Below are positions 45,595 to 57,140 of a stretch of DNA of 64,000 nt, in pieces. The notes under the pieces were generated by a model. The model saw only the letters and a program-made list of their open reading frames with translations, searched no databases and had not been told where the DNA came from. The stretch comes from Hofstenia miamia. Taxonomy: Eukaryota > Xenacoelomorpha > Acoela. The translations under genes and the position numbers were made by a program. Positions within the stretch are counted from its first letter, which is position 1. Every line of letters starts with the position of its first letter. The stretch covers positions 1,469,674-1,533,673 of the forward strand of contig SCFE01000054.1 in the NCBI GenBank assembly GCA_004352715.1, written 5' to 3'.

Positions 45595-48500
45595 TTAAAA
45601 ATCTCCTCCTCCGCCACCACAGGATCCCCCTCCTCCACCTCCTCCTCCGCCATCACTGTCTCCAAAGCCAAAAAAGTTAGTTGTATGATGATGAGAAGAA
45701 GAAGAAGAGGATCCACAATTCTTGCAAAATCCCAAATAATTGAGAAGAAACACTGCTCCAACAATAAAACCAACTCCTCCTCCAATAAGAAGAACAAACA
45801 CAAAAGCACTTGAAAATATTCCCTCGAATATACCTGCTGACGATGGATGAGCATCATAATATTGCAGTTTACCCACTACAACTTCCAAGCCTTTTGCATA
45901 ATCTTTATCTTTTAGATAAGGTAAAGCAACTTGAACTGTTTTACTGATGGCATTATCGGAAATGCGTTTCTTTACACTTGGCGAAGTTGAAATATGTATC
46001 TAAAATTTTCCACATTTAAAATATACATTATCATGTATCATATATGATGGGTTATATTTTTTATGGGTTATATGGGTTATATTTGTTTATGAAAGCTTGA
46101 CCATTTTCATTCTAAAAATTTATATTTGTCCACAACACTGAAAATTTGCTTCATTCACACTTTTCAAAATTTTTGTTTGCATTGTGAAGTTTAAGCAATT
46201 TCATGGATGGTAAACATCTTTATCTACTACAGTTATAAATAATTAGGATAGCCAAAGATGCTCAAATTTTGGGAATTAATATAAGTACATTTTAAGATTA
46301 AATATTATATTTAATTAATTTATCATAAACTAAGGACGGAATTTTCAAGTCATACTTCACTATGTTTTCATTGGTAAGACTTTCTGGAATGGTTTCCATC
46401 ATTCCGATTTTGCACTGATATGGTAATTTGAATTTATGCTCTCAATAATTTTAATCATTGAAACACTATGTTTTCATCACAGACTTTGTGATTACATCCG
46501 AATATTTTCCTTAGATCGCAGTAATGCTTTTGATCGTGTTTCTCACCATCTTACATCTCACAATTTATTACATTTGAGCCAAAAATCTATCCATTTGTTA
46601 TTAACTTGGTGAGATCTTTCATCATGGATAGAAGACAGGTGGCTTCCATGCAAAAGTGTAATTCTAAAATTCGCATAACAAATACTGGTGGTTCCACGGA
46701 AAACAGTTCCGGGCCCTCCCTGTTTAAATTTGTCTTATGATGGTTTACAGTTACAAGGATATTACCGAAATTGCGGACGATAGAAACATCATAGTTAAAG
46801 GTAAGAATTCGTATGACAGAGCTGAAGAAGATATCTCAGCAACACTTAACTGGTGTAAGAGAAACACTTTCATTTTAAATAATTTTAATTCTAAAAACCA
46901 CAAATAAATATTCCAAGAACTTGGTTATTCTTCTATTAATGGAATATAAATAGTAAATGAACTAAAACTGCTGGGTATTCGATTGAATGATAATCTCTCT
47001 TTTGCTCCTCATATTAACACATATGTGAAGAAGACTTAACCTATTAGCGCCCTTGGTCCCCATTTGGGGATCGATTATTTTTTGGAATGTTATTCCTTAA
47101 CTATTGACTAAGAACGTGTTCTTGTCATACAAGGTATGCATGAAGGTTGTAGACATCCGTTGACATCGGTTAAAAGCGTATTCTGTTGTGTCCAAAGATA
47201 TATATCTATGTAATTTTCTCAAAGAAGTGCCCTTTTTGTGACGTGAGAGTCATCAATTTTCAACAAGTGATTTTATCACATTATAAACGTTTTCTATTCA
47301 AAATAGTCTTGTAGCTGTTAGAATAGACTATACTCATCTGAAAATAGGACAGTTAGTCCTAATAATACTGTTTTACCAATCCCCATTTGATTTGGGGATC
47401 ATGGGCAGTAAGAATATAATAAAAGTTATTTTTTCGTTTGCTGCTATATTATCTCATTTATTATTTGCTGTTATATTATCATTCATTTTAGCTAGGAAGT
47501 TGAAAAATGGCAGCCAGACAGTTACTCAATCTCAGAGATATTGAGCAATTAGCAAGGCACCCCAAGTTTGGCAGTGATGATGAAACATCCATTGACATTG
47601 TGGGATTGACGACAGATTCAGTTGATGCGGTTTCAGATGTAGAAAAAATTGATGAAGACGATCTTGGTGAACAATTTCTCTAGGGAGGTGCCAGGACATG
47701 TAGAAGTTCATCATAGCAATATGAGATCTGTTCCAGAAGCGGAAATAATTAATACTACTCTTAAGAATAAGAAAAAGTCCGAATCATCCTGGCAAAAGAT
47801 CCAACCTTATTTTTGCGTAGAAAGTGGTAATGATGTAGTCGTGAATGCAAGAATTGATGTCATAGAAAACAGATTCAACGATAAAACTCCAGCTGAAGTC
47901 TTTGAAACATTGTTTGACGAAGACATAAGATCACACATTCTTCAGAAAAGTGTCATTTATGCTGTTCAAAACAATCGCCATGGTTTCCTCATGTCTGACG
48001 GCTGCTTGAAGAAGTTGATTGGATTCTTTTTACTGATAGGCTATGAAAACCTGCTCCAAGAGAGAATGTACTGCTCTGAAGTTGAAGACATTGAGAAGAC
48101 AATTGTTAGTGATTGTTTCAGTAAAAACCGGTATATAGAAATGTAGCAAAACCTTCAATCAATAAGGAATTTTTATCACCTTCTCGCGCAGGATCCCTAT
48201 TTGGGACTTTTCTTTTAAACTAGTGCTATTTTCATTATGTATTTAAAATTTGGAAAAAAAAGTTCTATATGAAATATTTACACTCTATGAAACTGTTCTG
48301 ATGAAAATTTTCCAAAATGAAAAATTTGGGCTTTAATGGGTTAAGTACTTCGGCTACACAAAATGTGAATTGAATGTATTATATAAACAATTGGTTGAGG
48401 CTATTCTACTTTACAGAATTCAGATTTGGGGTTGTTCCCCTAAATATCTCCTTGATAAAACTCTGTGTATCAGAAAGCTGTATATACTGGTATTATAGAC

Positions 48501-51500
48501 GGCTATTTTCCTACAAAAATTACAACCAAAGTTAAAGATGAGAAGTTGTACAAAGATATTTCGGAGTGTGCCGACCACATAACATCTGATATGATCCCTT
48601 CTAGAACTGACTATGGCCAGAAACTAAGATGCAGACTACCCAAGGCGATCTTAGATTATTTCATTGTATTTAATATATAAAATTTTTATTCTTGTTAAGT
48701 TGTTCTTACTGATTTAATTAAAGATTATTATGATTATTTAATATTTTGATAATTTATGTTAGAATCAGATAACCAACAAAAAATCCCATACTAATTAGTA
48801 AGAAAACATTCGAATTTGGTTAGCTTGCTAATTATGACTTATTCTATATATTTTAGTAATTGCTAACGCTATTCATGCCTAAATCGTATATGAAAAGTAT
48901 TTGTCAAAATAATTTATTCTTTATTATTATCTCGACCGGTCATTTTTCCATTCTTTGACCGATTTGGAGGTATCTGTCCCATAATTTAATACTGAATAAT
49001 GAAAAGTGAAATATCCTTTTCAAGAAATTCTGCAAGTGCTCCTATAAAGAGTATGGGTATTACTTCTAACATACATACCCTCTTTGTATTGAATTCCACT
49101 TTGACTAAGGAAATCAGTTCTAACTTAAATGTGTTTCAGTTATAAGTTTATTCAAACTTTTTAGATTTTGCTAATCTAGCTATCCAAATAAAAGCTACCT
49201 TTCCGTCAGCTGTTCCAAGTATTACAACGATAGAGTTACCGCAAGAACTAAGTTTCCAAAATTGTACATTTAATTGATCAGCTACTTCTTTGTATGCAGC
49301 AGATTTGGTTTGTGATCTAAACGTATTACGTTGTCTTCAAATGAAATATAGGTGAAGAGAAAAACTACCTAATGAGTGTTAAGCCAATGATTATTTAATT
49401 TCAATAACGTGTGTAACCTCAATGATTTTAATTTGAACAGATCAAGCTTTTGATTAAATTACAAATCGAGTATGTGCTTAGATTATTAAAAATTTGAAGT
49501 ACTAATATAGCCCAAAATTTGGCCTAATATTTGACACATCCCATTAAATACATGATATGAGGGCAATATCAAATTTATACTAGTTTTCCTTTAAAAAGTT
49601 TACAAAATTTCTTTCTTTGATATCACAATAACGTGTTTATCAATTTCATAAAAAATTTAGAATTTCGAAAATTTCTGTATATTGAGCATGTGCTTTTTAT
49701 TTCAAAATACTGAACTGTTTACTACAAAGTAGCACACGTACATCATCCATATAATTTCACCCAAAAACAATGTGTTGAAAATTGAAAATTAGAATAATAA
49801 TTTTTGGATTTCACAAGTTGTATTTCATATTCATAGGGCAACAAATGTGAAATTAAGCTCCTTTTTTCGGAATAACTAATCGACAATATTCCACTCAATT
49901 TTTCAACTCTTCAAATTTAATTGAACATTTTTATTATTGACATCAAATAGTAAGATAAGTCAGCTCTCCTGAAATTTAACTCATATTCGATGTAAAGAGG
50001 TCTACTGTACGATTAAATTTCTTGAAGAGACATACATCAAATGCAAAGTAGATCATTTCAGCAACAAAGTTGGCAAAATAAGTTGAAAAAATTGCAAGAA
50101 TATTGCTGATTAGTTATGCATTGATGTGGTGATGATTGTGCTGAATTTCAGCTTTTATTATATCACTGATGTTCAGTCTCAATTGTAGCCCAATAAATAT
50201 TATATAGAACAAACATTTTTGCACAATAACCACGCATTGATGTCTTTTTCTTCTAAGATTCAAATTAGATCAAATGTTTTAGGGTGCCACCTAGCCCTAA
50301 TTGTCTAACAAGGATCTGCGATCAGACAATGGCTTGATCCTAACCAAACCATTTACCACTGATCCGTGACCAGATCTGATCAAACAAGATTCCTAGTATA
50401 ATACGTACTAGTGATGTACACGACTCGCGGATGTTGAATTTTATCCATCTATATCTGCAGATAATTATTAATCGGGTGCACTTTTCATTCCACAATGTGA
50501 GTGTTTTATGTAAAATTATATCAAGCAACAAATTTTATTAACAAAATGTTTAAAAAAATAATGAATTTGAATTGTATTCAAAATGTTACTGAAAATTTTA
50601 AATTATATAATAGTAGCAACGAAAACTCTATTCTCGGGTATGAGCAGTTGCAGATAAAAAGTTTCGGATACGGGTGGGTACAAAAATAAAGTATTTGTTG
50701 CAGGGAGGCTGTAGCAACAAAAAAGGTTCTACATCACTAATACGTTCAAAATGGTTTTAACATAAATGTATCAATAAGTACAATCCAAAGGTAGTTATTA
50801 TTAATTCGTCTGTAAAAGATTCAGTTCAAAATTTTTTATTTTTTATAAGTTGTTCCATAAATCTGTTAATTTTTCTTCCAACCCAATGACTACAAATGCC
50901 TCTTGACTCGACCTGGACCAATTTCTACCCTGCCCTTAGCATCTCTTGGATGCATTATTATGGTAAAACACATTTTCAAATAATAACAGAACTTAAAATG
51001 GTGATCATTCCATTGAAAATATTATTAAACACGACCATTAGAAATCCAATTGTATTCTTTTACATATATCTAAGTATTTTTAATGTGAATTATGGGGATT
51101 TTTCAGGAAATATTTCATTAAAGCAAAAAAATATTAATTTATAAATATAATTACCCAATATATAATTGCTTAAAGACAGCAATTCCAATTTGTAGCCCCT
51201 TGCATGGCTTTGAATCTTTACATATACACTTGGTATCTGAGGAAACAGCTGAGAGCTGCTTGGCGAGCGATCTAGCTAAAATATTTGAATAAATTATGAA
51301 AAAATCTGCATTTTTTATTGTAATACATATTTTTGAAATAACATTGCTGAATATTTGTTATAATTTAACTTTAACTAAGTGGATGGAAAACAGCAAAGTT
51401 GAACATTTCGAAATCAAGATGATCATTAAATTTCCTGATTTTGCTTTTTGTAGACCAAATCACAACAGAAAGATACTAATTCAGAACAAGTGAGAACGGT

Positions 51501-51920
51501 TTACACCTCAAATCCTAAAATTATTGTTTATTTGTAAAAATTTCCGCCATTGAAAAAAAAACTTTTAGTCAAAATCTTTAAAATTGATTAATGAATTTTT
51601 CTAAGTAATTCAATTTAGAAGATAATGAGCTCATAATTAATTTATACCATGTTTGATTTAATCACGAAACTAGGAGCTTAAAACATAATTTACTAAAGCA
51701 CATTCATTACAAAGAAAAGTTTATATATAAAAATTGAATGTTAGAATTACATACCATCATCTGAGGTCAAGACTTCATCTAAGTTACAAAGGTTGGAGGG
51801 AGATCTCATGTTACATTTTTGATATTCTGTCTGTGGATTTGGTATTTGGGCAACCCGGTAAGGTTGTGCTACTACGCATACGAACTGCGTTAATAAAATA
51901 GAGAACACAAAATTTTTCAT
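45595..51920 (-). CDS. TPM-domain membrane protein, copy A (complete, 4 exons)
   Basis: Exons: 51755-51920 (ATG at 51920), 51155-51275, 49199-49316, 45595-45999 (TAA). All introns are GT-AG (donors GTATGT, GTAATT, GTAGCT; acceptors ending TTTAG), with phases 1, 2 and 0. The 810-bp CDS gives 269 residues. Seen: signal peptide 1-18 (KNFVFSILLTQFVCVVA); Cys pair KCNMRSPSNLC; CKCIC-like KCICKDSKPC (about 72-81); TPM core from LQIGIAVFKQLYIG to DKDYAKGLEVVVGKL (about 84-180); membrane segment about 197-226; then SSSSSSHHHTTNFFGFG and a Gly-rich tail. Known: TPM proteins include nematode MOLO-1, an accessory subunit of levamisole-type acetylcholine receptors, and plant and bacterial proteins with other roles. 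A membrane accessory role is inference; no ligand or partner is evident. Intron 3 carries a LINE with a piggyBac insertion. Confidence 0.93.
47040..48340 (+). mobile_element. piggyBac-type element, 1.3 kb, internally deleted
   Basis: Flanked by the piggyBac target TTAA on both sides (47036-47039 and 48341-48344). Ends are CCTATTAGCGCCC on the left and, in reverse, CCCATTAAAGCCC on the right. Removing the element and one TTAA brings the two LINE halves together (HINTYVKK to KYFGYTKCEL, one frame apart), so it inserted into the LINE. CCCCATTTGGGGA palindromes occur near both ends (about 47062, 47382, and degraded near 48190). Confidence 0.88.
47507..48146 (+). pseudogene. piggyBac transposase, N-terminal half
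   Basis: ATG at 47507 begins an acidic N-terminal region (AARQLLNLRDIEQLARHPKF, then an Asp/Glu-rich stretch). A stop at 47681 breaks it. The next frame continues from 47649 with PAEVFETLFDEDIRSHILQK, VIYAVQN and LKKLIGFFLLIGYENLLQER, ending near VSDCFSKNRYIEM at 48146. This is the pattern of the DDE_Tnp_1_7 N-terminal half of piggyBac (PGBD-like) transposases ('TP.E.F...FD...', 'L..F.G..LL.GY', 'SR.R'). The catalytic Asp triad lies downstream in such proteins and is deleted here, so the element is non-autonomous. Confidence 0.75.
49317..50400. other. intron 2 of TPM copy A, left part
   Basis: AT-rich intron sequence with no recognised feature before the hAT-type element. Confidence 0.5.
50409..50739. 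mobile_element. hAT-type MITE, 331 bp, in intron 2 of TPM copy A
   Basis: The left end is TAGTGATGTACACGACTCGC; the right end, read in reverse, is TAGTGATGTAGAACC. Eight-base flanks ATACGTAC (50401-50408) and ATACGTTC (50740-50747) match at seven positions, as expected of an 8-bp hAT target duplication. The interior has no coding content. Confidence 0.75.
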
Positions 51921-51985
51921 AAATTAACTGTAATGCATTCGCTTGAGCACTGATCTGTCAGTTGCTAAACAAATTTGAATCTAAT
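51921..51985 (-). promoter_or_regulatory. conserved block upstream of TPM copy A
   Basis: Carries GTTGCTAAACAAAT near 51960 in the genomic plus orientation, as does the block upstream of copy B. This suggests a retained promoter or 5' untranslated segment. The transcription start is not determinable. Confidence 0.4.
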
Positions 51986-52657
51986 ATTGCTCATGCCAAA
52001 ATTTTGCTGAGTGCTAGGCAAACTAAAGATTTATCATTAGCAGGTAATTGTTTTCGAAATCATCGAAAGCATTAAATACATGGTGTGACAAATCGTAGAT
52101 ACTCTGATAAAAGCTAAATATCTGTTAAGCAATACAAATTCTTGAAATTTTGCTGTCAATTATAAAAATACAAAGTTTAGGCAATAGCTTAAGTGCTGAA
52201 TTTCAAAATGTATTCGTTTTGCATCGATGTAGAGATTCACATTTCCAGATACAAGTTTCTATGTTAATTTTAGGCAATGAGCCGCACATTGTCTATTCTG
52301 ATCCTATACCATTCTTTTCAGAGTGATTTTTTCTGACTCAAACAATAATGTCTGTCGTACAGGCCCCGATTTCTAAAATGGACCAAATGCTGTTATCCAT
52401 TGAATTGAGGTCTAGTAAATAAGGCAGCAATTCCTCTGCGGATTTGAAATCAAGAAAATGAGCTGTGCGACAAATTACATTCCCTTGAACTTTCGTGTGT
52501 ATTCGTCAAATCCCTTTAAACGAATTCTACACAATTGACTATTACTAATTGAAAAACTGCAATTTTGAAACAATTAAAGAAAATGGTCAAATGGACTAAG
52601 TTTTAAAAACAGAAATACAAATCAACAATTATGGAAATGAATTGTTCATCATAACGG
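51986..52657. other. intergenic upstream of TPM copy A
   Basis: No coding or repeat feature was recognised. Confidence 0.5.
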
Positions 52658-53500
52658 TCAGAAATGAGCATTTTCGAATTTGGTGGGCAGATGAAATATA
52701 GCAGTGTTGACAGCATGTATGCCGTTGGTAGTGAGTGATATGGAGACATTTTTATCTTCTTTAATTGTCAGCGTTCTGTTGGAGTAGTCTTTAAGGCAGT
52801 TATTTTCAGTGAGGAAGTCACGACCAAGTATCATTTCATAAGGGAGAGGTCGATTCATTGTGTCGATGATATGTATGTCTTGGTGAAATTTGACATTTTG
52901 GATGGTAAGTAAGGCGTTTTTTACGACCCCTTTGACGTTGATTTGATTGTATGTCCTCTCTTGTCCATCCAATGTTGTGAGCGCATGTATCAGCCATGAT
53001 CATGATAGAGGCATCACTATCAACAGTAGCTTTGATGTTACAGATGTTAATTGTAAATGGTATGAGATTTCGTTTGAGTAAATCTGTGACAATCAGTAGC
53101 TCATTTGCTCTGTCTGGGGATGGCACCCTTATTCATTTAAATTTTCTTTGTTTGACTCGGTGTGTTCCAGATGTTCCACGTCTTCTGCTGTGTAATAGTT
53201 GTCCTCATTGATGAAGTATACTATCTTTTTGCAGTCTGGTGTTAGGTGACCTTTTTCTCTGCATTTCTTGCACTTTATGAATGGGAAATCTGGGGGTTTA
53301 TTTTCAATAGCTTTGTGTAAGTCATCTTCTTTATTTGTGAAATTTCAGCACAGTTGGGATGAAAGTGGTTGGGTGCTGCGTCCTTGTTTTCAATTGTTAG
53401 CTGTATATTCACTGCCTTCTTGATAAGAGTGTTGATGTCATCATCACTGTCGCATTTACTTTTGAATTTCGCTTTTATTGCTGGTGGTTAGAGTTCAATG
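52658..53500 (-). pseudogene. Ty3/gypsy gag-protease fragment
   Basis: Minus strand, in order: gag tail (about 53500-53340; KCDSDDDINTLIKKAVNIQL), an intact CX2CX4HX4C zinc knuckle (CKKCREKGHLTPDCKK, about 53275-53228), protease start (INICNIKATVDSDASIMIMA, about 53050; the usual D-S/T-G is D-S-D) and protease end (YEMILGRDFLTENN, about 52835-52795). Frame changes lie between parts. The order and the 'V.G.V....................ILGRDFL' pattern match the plus-strand element at 16960-20400, so it is the same family. Reverse transcriptase and later domains are absent. Confidence 0.8.
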
Positions 53501-54470
53501 ATGATTGGGAATAGGTAGACATTTTCTATATTTCCTATAATAAACCAGATAAGAGAGAGGTAGTGCAGTGGTAATAAAGCCATAGGGGGTCTTGAGCTAT
53601 AAGACACGCAAGACACGCTCATAGTTAAGGTAAACATTTGTTATAGTATTCAGAATAAATTTAAGAACAGTTAGGTTGAGTTCTTTTGACGTTCGTGGGT
53701 CACCATTTAGCATAATCAGAGTGTGAACAATAATATGAGTAAGTATAAAGCAAGTAATAAGTGATAGCCTACTATTAAGTAGGCAAGACATCTCACAGCA
53801 ACACTGTACGACGGGTTAGTTAGAGTAATAGGCAACCTCGATGCCAGGGAAGGATGGTAGATTAACAGACGTGCATATTGCTATTACTTCTAGACTGCCG
53901 CTCAAAGGAGATGTACAAGTTTAAATGGCAATAACTGCCGAAGTGAAACATACTAGTAGCCATCAACAGTATATACTTGGCATATCTGCATCAACTAAAC
54001 CCCAGAGATGAATGGTTCTACTCAATGTCCGAAGACAGCTGAGCCACCAAAAGCTGAATTGCACACTACACAGCCCCCTCATCTCCGTCGGAAGTTTAGC
54101 TGCTCTGGATCATCTAATTAACTTGTGTATTAGCAATAAATTAGACTGACCTGCACAAACTCAAAATGTAATTGAAACTATTGCACACATGTTTGCCCTA
54201 TAAATACAAATGTAATAAATAACACAAAACACCTGCCTAATGGCAGAACTAAACAAGAATGCTGATGTAGTCAGTTTAACATGCGGGAACTGGAGATGAG
54301 AGCAGAGCTACGATCTTGTAGACACCTAGCGGGAGTTTGTGGAATTTATTTGTAGATCGCTTTGCTCTTTCCAGGTGCTGATGCCACACGCCCACCCAAA
54401 GCTGCTCTACATCGAAACAAAATTTATAGTGATGGCTGGTTGATTAAGTTGTGGGTATCATCCAAGAGTT
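53501..54470 (-). repeat. probable 5' leader/LTR region of the gypsy fragment
   Basis: This is a GC-richer stretch just upstream (minus sense) of the gag fragment. It has no open frame, and contains a TATA-like CCTATAAATAC near 54198 (plus sense) and CCACACGCCCACCC near 54384. Position and composition suggest a terminal repeat and leader, but no second LTR is present and the TG...CA boundaries were not found. Confidence 0.35.
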
Positions 54471-55272
54471 TTATTATTCTGGTATCTTCTAAGAATCATT
54501 TAGTATTTAACATTAACTAGAATTTAATATTATGAACAGAAAATTGTACAAAGAATAATTGTGAGTTTTAGACGCTTGCATATTCTATAGATTTAGATGA
54601 AGGTTTGCACGGCTAAGTAAAGCAAAATGCTAGTCATAAGAAAATATTAGACTTTCCTAAAAATAGCTTAAAAAAATTTAAACTATTTTAATTCTGTAAT
54701 CCTTTGAATAGAGGACATAATATTTATTTAAAAACCAGTTAAAGCAATGTGCAATTCCTTTTGGCATCTGTACATTCATGTACATACAAACACATATGAC
54801 TATGCTTGGCTTACACATCTACCAATTAAGCTAAGCACAACATTCTACTTATAGAACTGAAAACTCAAGAGTTATGGCAATATTTTTAAATATGAAAATC
54901 TTATTATTTTGAAAAACTGTTTGTATGCTGATATTTTGAAAAGTATTATTACCAAAATTGTATATAGGGGATTAAATTTTAGTCCTCACACTCATAAGCA
55001 ATTTCATATTAATAACTCATAGGACTATATAGTTCATATATTTAAATGGCAAAAACATCACAAGAACTAGCTGTAAATAAATGAATCAGTTATTATTAAA
55101 CCTGCAATTGCATGGAAGAAGGCCACTTCATATTCAAAGATGATCTTCATTCTGCCATAGATTGGTTTTGGAACCACAGAAAATGTCAGGATCCTGAGTT
55201 AAAATAACTCAAATCAACAAGGTAAAAATTCAAAAAATTTAAGAATTTGAAAACTATCATATTGAAAATATT
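54471..55272. other. AT-rich stretch, nothing recognised
   Basis: No coding frame or repeat assigned. Confidence 0.5.
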
Positions 55273-56878
55273 TGGAGTGAAGTAGGCCATTATTGTGTAT
55301 TCCAAGTGTCCCAAGTAGGGTGGTGTTACAAATTTATTTCTTGAAGGCAGTATTGCGGATTAAAAAAATAGTGATCCTCTGAAAAAAATGAAAACTATAC
55401 AAAACAGGGATCTTTAGAAGTCTAGTGACATGTGATGTATGCACAAGCTTAGTGTTCTGAATACTATAAAGTTAGTTTGCTTAGAAAAATATTAAAGTAT
55501 ATTGAATAATGTGACATTGTGAAAAAAATTCATTGCTGTTTCTAGATAAATTTTGTGCTTCGAACATAATAATGCAATGCATGAATTCCACAATGGTTAA
55601 ACTTGGAAAATCAACAAATTCCATATCTATCTACAAAATTGGTCTTGATGAGACATACTGTCAACTTTCATGATGAGGCTTGTTAAAAGCAAAAACATGG
55701 TCAGAGAACTAAATTGAATACGGAATAGAAACAGTAATTTAAATAAAAATACACCAAGATATGTATTTTGGTTTGAACTGTGGATAGATTTTATAAATGA
55801 AGAACCTGTCAACACTTGTTTTTTATTTAAAACATCATTATGTCAACGTTAATTTCGGTGTTTTTTTATTTACTCTTTTTAAATAATATGAATAGCTTAT
55901 AGCTTTAAAGATCTGAAATCTTAACCTAATCAATGGCACTAAGTTATCATATTTGGCACCAAAAAAAGACCTGGAAACTTATTCAATCTCAAAAAAAATA
56001 TACATATTATTTTGTCATTTTTAATGTTAGACGAACTGTTGTCAATGCAAAATAATCAGTATCCAATCTCTCTCCTCACCTTTTTATTGATTTTTCTTCC
56101 ACAAAATGATGCTGGTATTGAATGTTGACTAACAAATGAATATCGCTTCTCATTCCAGTTTTGGAACATGTTTGGATCATACATTATGTATTGGGGGCAG
56201 ATGTAATCTTTTCTCAAATTTTTGACTAATGCATACCACGTTTTACAGAACCGTAAAGTGGACTGACATAATGGTCGTCAAATCACCGTTCCCTTTCAAT
56301 GAATTTATCCAATTGCAATGACGTATGCTAATAATTATAATTATAACATGTAGGAGCAGAGTTGGCTGAAAAAATGGTTTGAAAAAAACATACTTAAAGC
56401 ACTAGTCTATATTTAACCGAATCTGTTTGGAACGGGTTTTGTTTGACCAGATTAATTGGACCGCATCCGAGCCCAAAACGAGCCTTTTTTAAGCAAAGCA
56501 AATATATAGTACTGCTTGTTAATTTGATTATGCAGATATTTCTTATTCTTTTAATAAATATGCCTTTCTTATAATCTTATTTTAGAAATGTTTATTAAAT
56601 AATAGAAAGAGCTATGCAAAAAATTTTGAGAGCACAATATTTAAAAAAAATTTTTTTTCGTTAATCCGAATTTGCTTTGACTTAGCAATAGTATTTGCAT
56701 AAACTAATCTGAATGTATGTAGAATATTTTTTATAACTCTATATTAGGAACTGCAAACTATCTTGTTCAGTCAAAAACAAAGCAAAGCTTCACAGTTTAC
56801 AGGATTAGTATTTTTTAAGCATTTGAAGAATGGTTTTCATAAAATTTCGAATTAGGAACTGTACTGTTCGACATAACT
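55273..56878. repeat. segmental duplication, copy A
   Basis: Matches 61934-64000 nearly base for base over long blocks, for example GTGTTCTGAATACTATAAAG (55451 and 62110) and GACCAGATTAATTGGACCGC (about 56444 and 63334). It lacks two segments present in copy C (about 63078-63310 and 63540-63800). The first ~110 bases also match 60958-61063. No gene is carried: the minus-strand frame 55815-55627 recurs in the other copy and has no family motif. Confidence 0.9.
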
Positions 56879-57140
56879 CATGATAGATACTTTTCAAACC
56901 CTTGTTAACAATATTTTAAATGAACTTAGGCAATGAACTTAAAGTTTATAAATAGCATTAACATGCATATTCAATTCATGTACATATTTCTAGTTTCCCA
57001 TTGAAGAAATATTTCCCCTTAGCCCTAATTCCACTAGGAAGATTCAAAATGATGAATTCATCAACAAAAAATTTTAAGAGCTTATAGCTCACGAACTAAT
57101 GAAAATTTTTCAAATCTAAAAATGTCACAAGATAGAGAAT
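56879..57140. other. unique AT-rich spacer
   Basis: Nothing recognised. The duplicated match may continue past the window end in copy C, so the boundary is uncertain. Confidence 0.4.

Larger units (their letters stand above)
46495..48690 (+). pseudogene. LINE reverse-transcriptase fragment (CR1/L2-like), split
   Basis: Antisense within intron 3 of TPM copy A. Plus-strand pieces: SLDRSNAFDRVSHH (about 46511-46552, with the catalytic-domain 'LD.S.AFD.V.H' block), ITEIADDRNIIVKGKNSYDR (from about 46760), INGI...VNELKLLGIRLNDN (about 46940-46995), then after the piggyBac insertion QLVEAILLYRIQIWGCSPKY (about 48391-48450) and a C-terminal ISECADHITSDMIPSRTDYG (about 48558). This is the palm-to-C-terminus order of a LINE ORF2. 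The YADD block is changed to ADD inside a shifted frame. Stops and shifts make it dead. Endonuclease and 5' parts are absent. Confidence 0.75.

Noticed and set aside
45556-45857. Other open frames of about 85-101 codons over the last exon of TPM copy A, on both strands
   Set aside because: Shadow frames of a Gly/Ser-rich coding exon; only the frame joined by the splice sites makes a TPM protein.
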